Origin: Aphanomyces cochlioides
Lineage: Eukaryota > Oomycota > Saprolegniomycetes > Saprolegniales > Verrucalvaceae
Direction: 5' to 3'
Length of the DNA: 64,000 nt
NCBI GenBank assembly: GCA_019828595.1
Contig: JAHQRK010000007.1
Location: forward strand, 496,001-560,000
The notes beneath the pieces were generated by a model, which was given only the letters and a program-made list of their open reading frames with translations, did no database searches and was not told where the DNA came from. Both the position numbers and the translations under genes were made by a program. Below are positions 28,867-38,417 of this stretch, piece after piece; the stretch's first letter is position 1, and the number at the start of each line of letters is the position of its first letter.

Positions 28867-31748
28867 TGGTGCCTTCTCTTGTCTATCCTGGTGTTTGCAT
28901 AATGTGGCGTGTAATAAATCGTATCGATTTGAACTGTGAATTCATCGGTGACCATCGATATACAAAAGAACACTACTGAGGCGAGTCTAGAGAGGATGGA
29001 TTTGAGCTGACTCTACGTTAAATTTTGTTACGCATGATTTTGGAATTCATCGAGACGTCGTTGCCAATGGGGAGTAAAACTACGGTGGTGTCGATGCTGC
29101 AGTAAGACGACATTGCCATCTTGAGCATCTTACAGTGTGAAAGCTTGACTTCACAACCGACTGGTCCGCACATCATTGTAGATTGCCATAAAAGGCGGAA
29201 AAATTCCAACAAGTACAGTCAGCCAAAGGGTTTTTGTTACCAGTTGTCCATCCTTTATGGCTTGCGTGCGAAAGACTTGTGATTCAGTTGCTTCTGGTCG
29301 TTGGCTGGAGCAGTACTCATTGACCCTTGCAGCTTGCGCTTCAAGGGAGCCGAAGCCCATGTCATGGCAATATCACTCGTCTATGAAGTTCGTAGACGAG
29401 TTCATTGTACGAACTGTGCCCCAATCAGGTTTTGTAAAATCCCCTGTAGTCTGGCAATCACATGGGATGGCATAACTCAACTGATTGATGGCTTGAGCAA
29501 ACCTCTGTTGACGTCGTGGTTTGCAGTACAGACATGTATCAGACCCACAATGCTAACGTTATTCATAGAAGACCGCAACCGCGAGGTCGCACAAGAGGGT
29601 GGAGAAATGGGAGTGGACTTGGATGCCACACCTAAATGAATCTCGCAACATGGACAAGACGAGGAAGCTGTTCCCGTGGCTTGGATGTTCAACGTGTTCA
29701 TGAGTCGAGAGAAGCACACCGCATCACTGGGACTTTTGCATGTGTTAATCAAGTTCAGAGCGGCCAATATGAAGACAGCATGACACTTGACGCCAATCGC
29801 TAGCTCACTAGTTCGATTGGAAGAACCTTCTCCAAGTGAATAGCTGTCCATGGCGAACGAATTTCCACAAAGCCTTGCCCATCCGTGGAGCGACGCGAAG
29901 ACAGATGGCCCTCTGACACTTCAAGAAACTGCCGTAATACTTGACCTCCGAGTAATCACTCGCGTGACATCCTCTGCACATCTTTCCAGTTCGGAATGTA
30001 AACAGTGGTAGGATGGTACAACATGTTGGCACTTCGACATCTGCCCGTGGCACTGAGCTGTTTCGGCTCATCTTTGAAACTTGATTTCTTCAAGGCAAGT
30101 TGATGGTACGGTTAATGGCAACATCTAACCATCAAATTTTCACAATCACTATCTTCTTTATGTTGAATTCTTCTATCCTCACTAACGACTATGAGCATTG
30201 GCAGGTCGAAAATATCGTCCAGGACCGTCCGCTTCGCACTTTATCTAGATAGAACGTGACCAGATGAGCCCAACATCCACCTCCTCGCAGTTTGCACCTC
30301 CTCGCAGTTTGCACCTCGTTTAACGTTACTGTATTGTGACGTTAAAGGGCACGATGCTATCTGGAAGCAAACGGGGAGCTTGGTGCAATTATAAGCAAAC
30401 AGCGGAAGGTTACGAGCACATCGCAGGACAAACAGCAGTCTTGGGCTGATAAAAGCTATATATGTTCGAGAGAGGAGTTCAGAAGTCCATCAACTTGTGG
30501 TCAGAAGTGGTCTCCAAGCAAACCACTGCCACATGACACTACTGTTTCATTCGATACCTCTTAGGTCAAATCTTGAATCTGTTGAATATTTTAATTTCAC
30601 TGTCTCTCCGATGTCCACCGATTGTTTCAATTCGAATTGCCACCCATTCCGTACCTTGACGCAGTTGCTGTCGCTCCGACATGAGCTTTCAACCGCTTCG
30701 CCAAGTAGTTTCAACATTGACTCAATTTCGTGGGGTCCTAATTCGTACTTGGTCACTGGACTGTTAACTGAACAGTTCCAACATGAATTCGCACCGCATT
30801 AGCCTACTCTGATTGACTCTGCGGTGTAATTTGTCCGGTCGCTTCGATGTCGTGCGGGCGAAAAGAAAAACAGCGCGACTTGAAGAACCCACCTCACATC
30901 CAGCTTCCTGCTCGTCATCTTCCCAACCAGCGACTCGTTGCAGTGGTTGCAAAGGAGCGTTCTCGCCAACGCACTATGTTTCAGCGCCCTTGGAGCACTC
31001 TTGATCTTGAAATCTCTCGCGACTGACAAGATGGTCGATGCCGGTCAGTATGTCGTTCTGCCCGAAATTTCAATTCCCATCGCTGCACTGAGTTTGGAAC
31101 ATTTGTGGACCGTATGTAACAAAGAGAGTGTGACACACTTCTGGCAAGATTTTCCAAGCAGTGGTGGAGCTCGCAGAGCTATTTTGATCTGTTGTCAAGG
31201 CCACGTTCTTCAGCAGGCAGTTGGGAGCCTCCACACCCCTGTTGTTCCTTTCACCCTGGACAAATTACAGTAAAAAGGACCAGCTTCCAGGAGATAGGGG
31301 GAAATGCATGGATAGATTGTGTTCGTGCCTGTTCTGGGTTTTATCACTATTGTGAAATAGGTAGTGCGAGTGTCCATCTCTACAAACCAAATGGTTCCCA
31401 AACTTATCGGCACAGCGACGTCTTTGCAACGCGACACTTTGATCGTTGAGGGCACAAGAATAGCCTTGAAGTCAAAGAGCGGACGACTGGACGAATGCTA
31501 GTAGCATGGACGATATACACCAGCTTGAATGAAGCTACCAGTGGAAGGAGCTAAATGTTTCTTGAAATCTTGGAAAGAGCTTGAGAGCGCCAGGTTTCCG
31601 CACAACCACGCCGACTGATAAAAGTTCAACCATACGAAGTTGATTCAAAGTTTTAGTTGTTGAAGTTCCATGATATTTCAACACGACGCGTTAGCCCAGT
31701 CCACCGGCCCTTTTCAGTTCACTTTGGAATTTCCTTTGCCGCGCTCCA
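28867..31748. other. 2.9 kb without a supportable gene
   Basis: Several short ORFs exist on both strands. Minus 29151-29360 and 29018-29212 contain hydrophobic stretches (TKTLWLTVLVGIFPPFMAIY; SIDTTVVLLPIGNDVSM) that could be exons of a decayed membrane protein. Minus 29477-30071 and plus 30938-31273 are open but unrecognised. A short direct repeat (CACCTCCTCGCAGTTTGCAC at about 30280 and 30297) is present. The last 90 bases are the 5' flank of the transporter. Confidence 0.4.
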
Positions 31749-33197
31749 ATGGCTTCCCACATCCAAGACGCTGCGGTCCCAGTTACCCCAAACGACGTTG
31801 ACTACGTCCAAAAGGACGCCGATGGCCTTGATGTCGAGGTTGACAAGTCGCAACAAGAAGGCATCTCAATTCCCATGATGTTTTTGGTCTGCTGTCCCAA
31901 GATGGCGATGAATATGGCGTGGGCTGCTCAATGGGCTGCATTCGGTCCCCTCCTTCAAGTGCTCTTGAGTTACTCGTCCGTTCAAGGTGTGCAAATTGTC
32001 GGTCCAGTCTCTGGTCTCCTTGTCGCTCCTTTCATCGGTGTGCTCTCTGATACCACCACGAGCAAGTATGGTCGCCGCAAGCCCTGGTTGTTCTGGGGTG
32101 CTATCACCAGTATCATGTGCTGGGCGTTGATGATGAATGCGACGGACATTGGTGACTCGCTTGGTGACACACCCGATGACCGCAAGTACACGACTGTGTT
32201 TGTTGTCCTCTGCTACGTGTGGATGGACATCACGTGCAACTTGACCCAAGTACCTGTCGTGTTGTTGATTGCTGACTTGGCTGGTAACCGTCAAGTGACT
32301 GCTGCTTCGATCGGTCAAGGCTGGTCGATTGCCGGTTCGTTGGTTGTGTCTGGTTACATTTCGTTCTTCGGACCTGCCCACAAATCGATCAAGTCTTTCT
32401 TGGGCATGTTGATGGTCATTATGTTCGTGTGCTGCATGAGCGTCTGCTACTTTGTTAAGGAAGAACAGTACATCCCCAAGGTCAAGCCTGACACCAAGCA
32501 ACAACTCAAGGAAGCCTTCGCTGCCTTGTACGTCGGTTTGCGCAAGCTCCCCAAGATTCTTGCTTTGTATGCTGTAATTTTCTTGCTCCTCCAGTATGGT
32601 TACACAGCTTACAACGGTGCCAAGGGTCAATTCTTCGGTATTCGAGTGAAGGATGGTATTGCCACTGGGGCTGACACTTGCGGCACGAAGGACTACCCTG
32701 CGTGCACGGACCGTCAGCAAGCGTACAACGATGGTGTCCAACTTGCCGGTGGTGTCACTGATACGATCTTCAACATCTTTGGCTGGGTGTATTTGCTGTG
32801 CATGCCCTTCCTTGTGCGTAAGATCGGAGCCAAGTGGGTCATTGTGCTTTGCTGCGTCCCTCAAGTGCTTTTGATCATCATGGCTTTCTGCAAGGTTGTC
32901 ATCATTGACCAAATCATTGTCGTCTTGGTTTCGATCTCGCAACAAACCACATTTGCTTTGCAATTGCCCATGATCGTGTTCCAAATCGGTTTGACTGCAG
33001 ACAACAACTTGGGTATGTACGCTGGTGCGTTCAACTCTGCCAACTGCGCCGGTCAATTCCTCAACTTTGCTTTGGCCACCCAATTGGTCAAGACCTCCAT
33101 GACCTTTGCATTGCCCGTCTTGATCGGTGGTATCCTCAGTACGATTGCTTTGATTATTTCGATCTTCTTCCTCAAGTTCGATATGAAGACTTTGTAA
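31749..33197 (+). CDS. SLC45/GPH-type sugar:proton symporter
   Basis: 482 residues, intact, intronless. It is a major-facilitator fold with about 12 membrane helices. The GPH/SLC45 signature is seen as DTTTSKYGRRKPWLFWGA between helices 2 and 3, with MNMAWAAQWAAFGPLLQVLL in helix 1. A long cytosolic centre (EEQYIPKVKPDTKQQLKEAF) separates the two halves. An external loop has paired cysteines (GADTCGTKDYPACTDRQQAY). SLC45 and plant SUT proteins move sucrose or glucose with protons across the plasma or vacuolar membrane; the substrate here is inferred only. It is the only intact one of three copies in the window. The 453-residue antisense ORF covering it is a codon-bias shadow. Confidence 0.85.
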   Translation: MASHIQDAAVPVTPNDVDYVQKDADGLDVEVDKSQQEGISIPMMFLVCCPKMAMNMAWAAQWAAFGPLLQVLLSYSSVQGVQIVGPVSGLLVAPFIGVLSDTTTSKYGRRKPWLFWGAITSIMCWALMMNATDIGDSLGDTPDDRKYTTVFVVLCYVWMDITCNLTQVPVVLLIADLAGNRQVTAASIGQGWSIAGSLVVSGYISFFGPAHKSIKSFLGMLMVIMFVCCMSVCYFVKEEQYIPKVKPDTKQQLKEAFAALYVGLRKLPKILALYAVIFLLLQYGYTAYNGAKGQFFGIRVKDGIATGADTCGTKDYPACTDRQQAYNDGVQLAGGVTDTIFNIFGWVYLLCMPFLVRKIGAKWVIVLCCVPQVLLIIMAFCKVVIIDQIIVVLVSISQQTTFALQLPMIVFQIGLTADNNLGMYAGAFNSANCAGQFLNFALATQLVKTSMTFALPVLIGGILSTIALIISIFFLKFDMKTL

Positions 33198-33308
33198 ACG
33201 TACCATGTCAAATCCAGTGTGTTGCATAATGTGATGTCTAATACAATGAGTCTATCTGAATCTTGTGTCGCAATGTTTCTTTTTTTATTCACCTCATGTC
33301 GAGACAGT

Positions 33309-33989
33309 AGAGTTTTCGAAGCACCAAATTTCTGGTTTGAATTTCAGGTTTCTTGTATAAATTTATAACCCTCCGAAACATTATTCCTGGAGGAGGGGTG
33401 AAACCAAAAGTCATTTCAGTTTTTCTCTGACGAAACCTGAATTTTGTTTGTTGGTTGGGATTCAGAGCAGTAGATTTATCCGAAGCTTTAATACATATCC
33501 GTATTGACATTATCCTATCATGGCAAGAGAAGAGCAATCCGTCGAACCTGTGGAGCCGTCCTTTGGCAAGTTTGCGTGCCGTCACGACATCGCCCTGCTT
33601 CGTCATGTCGTTCACGAGAAGCCATGGGAAGCAGAGCATGGCTCCGTGATGGAAAAGTGGACAAGAATCGCCGAGGAGCTCAATCGGCAATATTTCCATG
33701 ATAGAGATAAACTCACCGATTTTACCATTACATCGTTCGAGAACACAACTCACAAGATATATGAACTCAGCATCGCTCATGGGGACGGCGCGGCACATGA
33801 ATGGATCACATTATCCGGTCATCACTACATCCGGAATCCTCTAATCTTTTGTGCTCGAAAAACAAACGAATTTTTGTTTGGGATTGAATCAAAAACTTGA
33901 AAATCTCTTCGAAAAATCTCGTTTTACAAATTTCAGGTTCAGTTATAGAGCAAAATCGAAACCTAAAATTTTGGTTCTTCGAAAACTCT
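33309..33989. mobile_element. Small TIR element carrying a Myb-like ORF
   Basis: The left end AGAGTTTTCGAAGCACCAAA and the right end read inward AGAGTTTTCGAAGAACCAAA are inverted repeats of about 35 bp with a few mismatches, continuing as TTTCTGGTTT against ATTTTAGGTTT. The 681-bp interval holds a single ORF (33520-33900). No target duplication is obvious. The size suggests a non-autonomous (MITE-like) derivative. Confidence 0.7.
33520..33900 (+). pseudogene. Myb/SANT-like protein, truncated
   Basis: 126 residues. FGKFACRHDIALLRHVVHEK and PWEAEHGSVMEKWTRIAEEL match the first helices of a Myb/SANT-like domain common in oomycete transposon-associated proteins, where the Trp spacing and the HDIxLLR word recur. 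After residue 60 the expected Arg/Lys-rich helix and coiled coil are missing and the sequence runs into the terminal repeat. It is therefore a truncated gene enclosed in the small TIR element. The antisense ORF (33289-33798) is rejected. Confidence 0.6.
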
Positions 33990-34799
33990 CTAGTGTTCGC
34001 TCTTTCACCATTGACATACAGTGAATTCAAAGATAATGCTTGAAACCTTTTCACATGTCGAAAATGCATATTTGGGTAAAGATCAAGTGGTAATTGCCTG
34101 AAAGTTTATTTTCTAAGCTTTTGATTGGTTAAATGAGTCGACACTTTGCCACAACATCAACAAGTCAACAATTGCAAAATTCCAAGCGATTATTTGGAAT
34201 GGCAAGAGAAGAAATGTACGAATAATATAGCTCTGATAGCTAGGGAAGCAAATGAACACTGCATTAAAGCTCGATTGTTTCATAGCCCATGAAAATGCTG
34301 TTATCACAGTTGAGCATTTAAATAAAGTAATGGGTATTGCTGCTAAAACAAGGCAAACTACAGACTTTGCTAACGTTATATTTTGCTGGGCAAGACAAGG
34401 CATCGTTCTGTAAGATCAATTATAGTATACGGACTTAGCTGCAACGCTATTTGCCTAGCTGCAAGTACAGGTGCTGGCAAATTGAGAGTCCGTTGAGCTC
34501 AAAATCGACGTGGCGACACTACAACGAACATGAAGAACTTTAGACCACACTCTGCTCTGTTTTTAGCTTACTATGGGATTGAGCGTGATGTTCGTAGCCT
34601 GTAGCATCAACGTAGATATTCCGATCGTTCTAGCTTTTATGACACGGCTTTGTCGTCATAAAAGTAAGACGGCCCAAGCCAATCCTCATGAAGTGGAGTA
34701 ATTTCATCAATAATCTCATTTTTTAATTGAATTCCAAAGAAATTGGCAATTTTTTTATAAAATTGGTCGCTTTTTAAAATCTTCCTGGAACTTCGTGAC
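33990..34799. other. Intergenic, no gene
   Basis: AT-rich spacer. Minus ORF 34113-34403 has hydrophobic runs but no family. The last 100 bp are the FAD synthase 5' flank. Confidence 0.4.
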
Positions 34800-35543
34800 A
34801 TGGATTTCGTGGCGCGGTTCGATGCGCTCATGGAGACGCTGGATGCCACGACGCGGCGATTGTTCCTCCGCGCCGTGGAGGTTGTGGATCGAGCTATTGA
34901 TGTCTTTTCTCTTGATCGTATTTGTTTCAGCTTCAACGGCGGCAAAGACTCGACTGTTGTGCTGCATTTGATCCGTCTCGTCCTTGCGAAACGAGCGATT
35001 GCGACTGCGCCTGAGATTTCCCCCCAAGTGTTCGACTCTGTATACCGTGATATGCTGCATCAACTCCCGGTCATGTACTTTGACACGCCAAATCAGTTTC
35101 CAGAAGTTCAAGCGTTCATCCACAATAGCATTGTCCGATATGGATTTCAGTGTGAAATGCAAAAAAGCAGCTATATCGACGGCATCCAAGCAATCATTTC
35201 CAAGCGAAGCACTCAGGCCTTTCTCATGGGCGTACGTGTGGGAGACCCTGGCACGGATGAATTGGAACATTTCTCACCCAGTACCAAAGGCTGGCCAGCA
35301 TTTTTCCGTGTGAACCCGATTCTCCAGTGGCGATACGACATGGTGTGGTTCTTCCTGCGGCAGCTTGACCTTGAGTATTGCTCCCTTTATGACCAAGGCT
35401 ACACATCTCTGGGAGATGTTCACAATACCGTGCGAAACCCAGCGCTAGTCCACATCAATGCACAAGGCGAAATTGAATACTGGCCCGCGTACAAACTTGT
35501 CGACAATTCTTCGGAACGATGTGGCCGCGCATCCAAGTACTGA
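34800..35543 (+). CDS. FAD synthase (FMN adenylyltransferase), PAPS-reductase-like
   Basis: 247 residues, intact, intronless. It transfers AMP from ATP to FMN to make FAD. The adenine-nucleotide alpha-hydrolase-like P-loop is ICFSFNGGKDSTVVLHLIR (about residues 41-59). The family signature follows: FLMGVRVGDPGTDELEHFSP, GWPAFFRVNPIL, WRYDMVWFFLRQ and YCSLYDQGYTSLG. The length matches the yeast Fad1 / FLAD1 C-terminal class. The N-terminal molybdopterin-binding-like domain of animal FLAD1 is absent, as in fungi. The start ATG lies directly before the conserved helical N-terminus and the C-terminus (ERCGRASKY) is typical. Confidence 0.9.
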   Translation: MDFVARFDALMETLDATTRRLFLRAVEVVDRAIDVFSLDRICFSFNGGKDSTVVLHLIRLVLAKRAIATAPEISPQVFDSVYRDMLHQLPVMYFDTPNQFPEVQAFIHNSIVRYGFQCEMQKSSYIDGIQAIISKRSTQAFLMGVRVGDPGTDELEHFSPSTKGWPAFFRVNPILQWRYDMVWFFLRQLDLEYCSLYDQGYTSLGDVHNTVRNPALVHINAQGEIEYWPAYKLVDNSSERCGRASKY

Positions 35544-35820
35544 TAGAATACAATCGATAGCTCATCATCTTTATTCGATCTAGTGGATCAAAGAAATGCT
35601 AAGAGGCCTTTCAAGTGGTGTTCACCTTTGCCATGGTTGCAATTTCTTTAATCGTAGAAAAAACTCTGAATGCCCCAGCGAATTGATGCATCGATTGCTA
35701 TAACTTTAGATGATGCATCAACAACTCTTTTCTACTGGTAGCTAGCTGCGGCATCGTCAATTGAAATGGACTGGGACGAGTCGTTGAAAATGAGGCGAAG
35801 GTCGTGAACAAGTCACGAAA

Positions 35821-35888
35821 TTGTCATGCATTTCGGTGACGAAGCAGAAGATCATTGTCATGCATTTCGGTGACGAAGCAGAAGATCA
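35821..35888. repeat. 34-bp exact tandem duplication
   Basis: TTGTCATGCATTTCGGTGAC and following is present twice (35821 and 35855), 97 bp from the end of CFA synthase copy 1. No counterpart exists beside copy 2. Confidence 0.9.
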
Positions 35889-35985
35889 TAGCCTTGCATG
35901 GTCGAAATTCTCGCCAAGATAGAGAATTTTGTTGGAGTAGAAACGACGGAGTATACCTCTTTATATTGGCAAGTATGTATTACAT

Positions 35986-37215
35986 CTATCTCACGGCATC
36001 GTATCGACCAGCGCGGTGCTTGGAGTAGACGACTTGGTGGAGTTGGATTGTACGGGCACGGAAACCAGCGGCGCAGTATTGGAGGTAGAATTCCCACATG
36101 CGGATAAAGACGGGGTCTTTGTCGATCGCACCGCTCTTGACGTGCTTTTGGAAGCGAGCATTCCATTGCATGAGAGTCTTGTCGTAGTCGGGGCCAATAT
36201 TGTGCACGTCTTCGACGGCAAACTTGCGCTCAGCGAATTGGCACATTTGAGTCACTGAAGGAATGAATCCGTTGGGGAAAATGTACTTGAGAATCCATTG
36301 TTGATGCGCAGTCTTGGTACTGCGATTCGACGTGATCGAGTGCACAAGAGCAAGACCACCAGGCTTGAGGCAGCGATGGATCACGCTGTAGTACGCATCC
36401 AAGTTCTTGTAACCAACGGCTTCAAGCATGGCAATCGACACGACGCGATCAAATTGGCCCGTCATTTTACGGTAATCGCAGTACGTGTACTGCGTCAAGT
36501 GGCTCACGCCTTCAGCTTCAGCTTGGATACGAGCACCCTTGAGCTGTTCATTCGAAATCGTGATACCAGTGACGTGGACGCCGTAGTGCTTGGCAAAGAA
36601 AATACCAAGACCACCCCAGCCGCAACCAATTTCAAGCACAGTCATGCCAGGCTCCATCTTGAGTTTCTTGGCAATCAAATGCAACTTGTTGGTTTGGGCC
36701 GTGTCCAAGTCGTCGTCCGCGACGTCCTTGAAATACGCACACGAGTATTGCATCCAAGGGTCAAGCCAGAGCTTGTAGAAGTCATTGCCAATGTCGTAGT
36801 GGTGCGAGCCGACAATGCCGGCGCGGGATGGCGATTGGTAGTTGAAGGCCAGACCAGCCAAATGGACAAACTTGGCGTCCCAGCTCTTGAAAAGCTTGCG
36901 TTTGGCATCCGATGGGAGCTTGAGCAATTTCGTGAGCACGACGTCGAGCGGCAAGAGAGCTTCCCAGTCCTTGTTCATGTACGACTCGCCAATGGCAAGC
37001 ATACCGCGGCGCGACCAGTCGAGGAAAATATCCGTGTTGTGGACCACAATGTCGCGGCCGATCACAATGTCGGCTTGCTTGAGCATCTCGACGATAAAGT
37101 TTTCAGCGCGGCGGGTCATAATTGGGTACATGGCCGATCGCACGACGAGCGAGCCGAGGGCGACACCGCCGAGAACTCCCGCCGTGATCAACGCAGTCTT
37201 GTTTCCGTCGCTCAT
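35986..37215 (-). CDS. Cyclopropane-fatty-acid synthase, copy 1
   Basis: 409 residues (start MSDGNK; an upstream in-frame ATG at 37281 would add 22 residues but falls outside the region shared with copy 2). It is a SAM-dependent methyltransferase that adds a methylene across acyl-chain double bonds of phospholipids. An N-terminal hydrophobic segment (ALITAGVLGGVALGSLVV) suggests membrane association. SAM motif: VLEIGCGWGGLGIFF. Residues matching the E. coli bicarbonate/active site: the Cys in QYSCAYF, Glu in MLEAVGY (residue 265), His292 and Ile294 in VHSITSN, and Tyr in PDYDKTL. Compared with copy 2, residues 1-249 are identical and nearly all changes fall in 250-333. Its upstream neighbour is only a relic of the methyltransferase beside copy 2. 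Confidence 0.92.
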   Translation of the reverse strand: MSDGNKTALITAGVLGGVALGSLVVRSAMYPIMTRRAENFIVEMLKQADIVIGRDIVVHNTDIFLDWSRRGMLAIGESYMNKDWEALLPLDVVLTKLLKLPSDAKRKLFKSWDAKFVHLAGLAFNYQSPSRAGIVGSHHYDIGNDFYKLWLDPWMQYSCAYFKDVADDDLDTAQTNKLHLIAKKLKMEPGMTVLEIGCGWGGLGIFFAKHYGVHVTGITISNEQLKGARIQAEAEGVSHLTQYTYCDYRKMTGQFDRVVSIAMLEAVGYKNLDAYYSVIHRCLKPGGLALVHSITSNRSTKTAHQQWILKYIFPNGFIPSVTQMCQFAERKFAVEDVHNIGPDYDKTLMQWNARFQKHVKSGAIDKDPVFIRMWEFYLQYCAAGFRARTIQLHQVVYSKHRAGRYDAVR

Positions 37216-38189
37216 GGGAATGAAAAGTGAAGCGAGTGGTTGCTGACCAGATCGCTGGCACCGGAACAACTCAAGTGTCATGTAAAAAGTACATCGGAAT
37301 CACTGACACCTTCCCACTGCGATAGTTGTATGCTAGTGTCTTTTTATCCGGAAGTATCCGGAATATTTCCCGCAATGTAGTCCAGGATATGCCTCAACTT
37401 GCGGTCGTCAGCTTGACCACCATGGTGTGGATTGCATTGACGGCCGTTCGGAGGTAGACTCAACAAACGAGCGACGGCAATGCAAGCGACACAAAGCCCA
37501 GAGCAAGCCAATCAAACTGGACAACGTGGACTTCACGTGGTTAGATTGGCAAGAAGCTTCCCACCGTCATCAACCTGACGTGACTCGGTTGGTCACAGTG
37601 GACATCATGGCGAAGTTTGCTCGAAAGCCGCCTGGTGCGACGTCGAGCGCACCGTTTAAAGGGCGATGAGGCTTGACACAAAGACAAGAAAGATGCGGCC
37701 ATCGAGATGTTTATTTTGTCGAGTCAACCTCCATCTGGCACATTTTGAACGGCCCAAGTGGGTTCACCGACCCCTACTTTGATCGCCGTCGACCTGATTG
37801 GCGATGTAAAGGTGGCAGTCCATCTGTTGCGTATTCCAAGGCCAGGCTGATCGAGATGACGTAAATGACTGGCAAGGCGTGATGTGTCATTTCTTTATCG
37901 TCTTTCAACCGCAATACGCAGGAATTCGCCAAGATTCAAATGAAAATCCTCGCGCCGTCTCCCAGAGTAGGCTGGAGATGCGTCGGTTGCATGGACATTA
38001 CGGACTGAAAAAGTTGAGTTGGATGATCACTCCTTTATACTTGATCAAAGTATGCGGGCAAACTTTTTTTTACACAACAGGATGTTCAAAGTGGAGATTT
38101 CCACATGGAAAATGTCGTTGGGTTGTCACCGAAGTGACAAAACCAAAAAAACATGGGGGAATCCTTGGATTGCAATTTGATCACTCATT
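37216..38189. other. Spacer between CFA synthase 1 and the methyltransferase relic
   Basis: The first 20 bp upstream of the ATG match copy 2, then similarity ends. No gene; ORFs at 37427-37669 and 37879-38250 lack signatures. Confidence 0.4.
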
Positions 38190-38300
38190 GCTACTTGGTC
38201 ACGACGAAAGGGAAGTGGGGCTGTATGCCACGACTACCTCGTCGTCTTAGCTGGGATTACGTTTGAGCGATCCATCCTGAGGATTTTTCAACTGTCGATT
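38190..38300 (-). pseudogene. Relic of the methyltransferase 3' end
   Basis: CTACTTGGTCAC, ACCTCGTCGTCTTAGCTGGG and TTTGAGCGATCCATCCTGAG align with 47969-48060 (CTACTTGGTCAC, ACCCCGTCGTCTTGGGTTGG, CTTGAGCGATCAATTCCGAG), which is the last 90 coding bases of the intact methyltransferase. A weaker match precedes it (AATGTCGTTGGGTTGT at about 38111 against 47860). Position and orientation relative to the CFA synthase are the same in both units. Only the tail is recognisable. Confidence 0.7.
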
Positions 38301-38417
38301 GCAATGAGAGGGTCTTGACCCCTAAAATTCATTTTTGATACATTTTTGCCTAGCATTTCCAAAACTTAAGGGAATGGCCGTGAGCTCCCGCGATGACGTT
38401 CATAACTTTGGCACATT

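Noticed and set aside
31866..33227. 453-codon minus-strand ORF over the SLC45-like transporter
   Set aside because: It mirrors the real gene codon for codon. Its composition (His/Gln/Asp-rich, no hydrophobic core) is that of an antisense shadow created by strong codon bias.
33289..33798. 169-codon minus-strand ORF
   Set aside because: It overlaps the plus-strand Myb/SANT-like ORF, which has recognisable motifs, and runs through a terminal inverted repeat.
36298..37230. Plus-strand ORFs of about 310 codons over both CFA synthase genes (also 46300-47229)
   Set aside because: Conserved between copies only because the DNA is identical. Antisense to a well-recognised enzyme, with no domain of their own.
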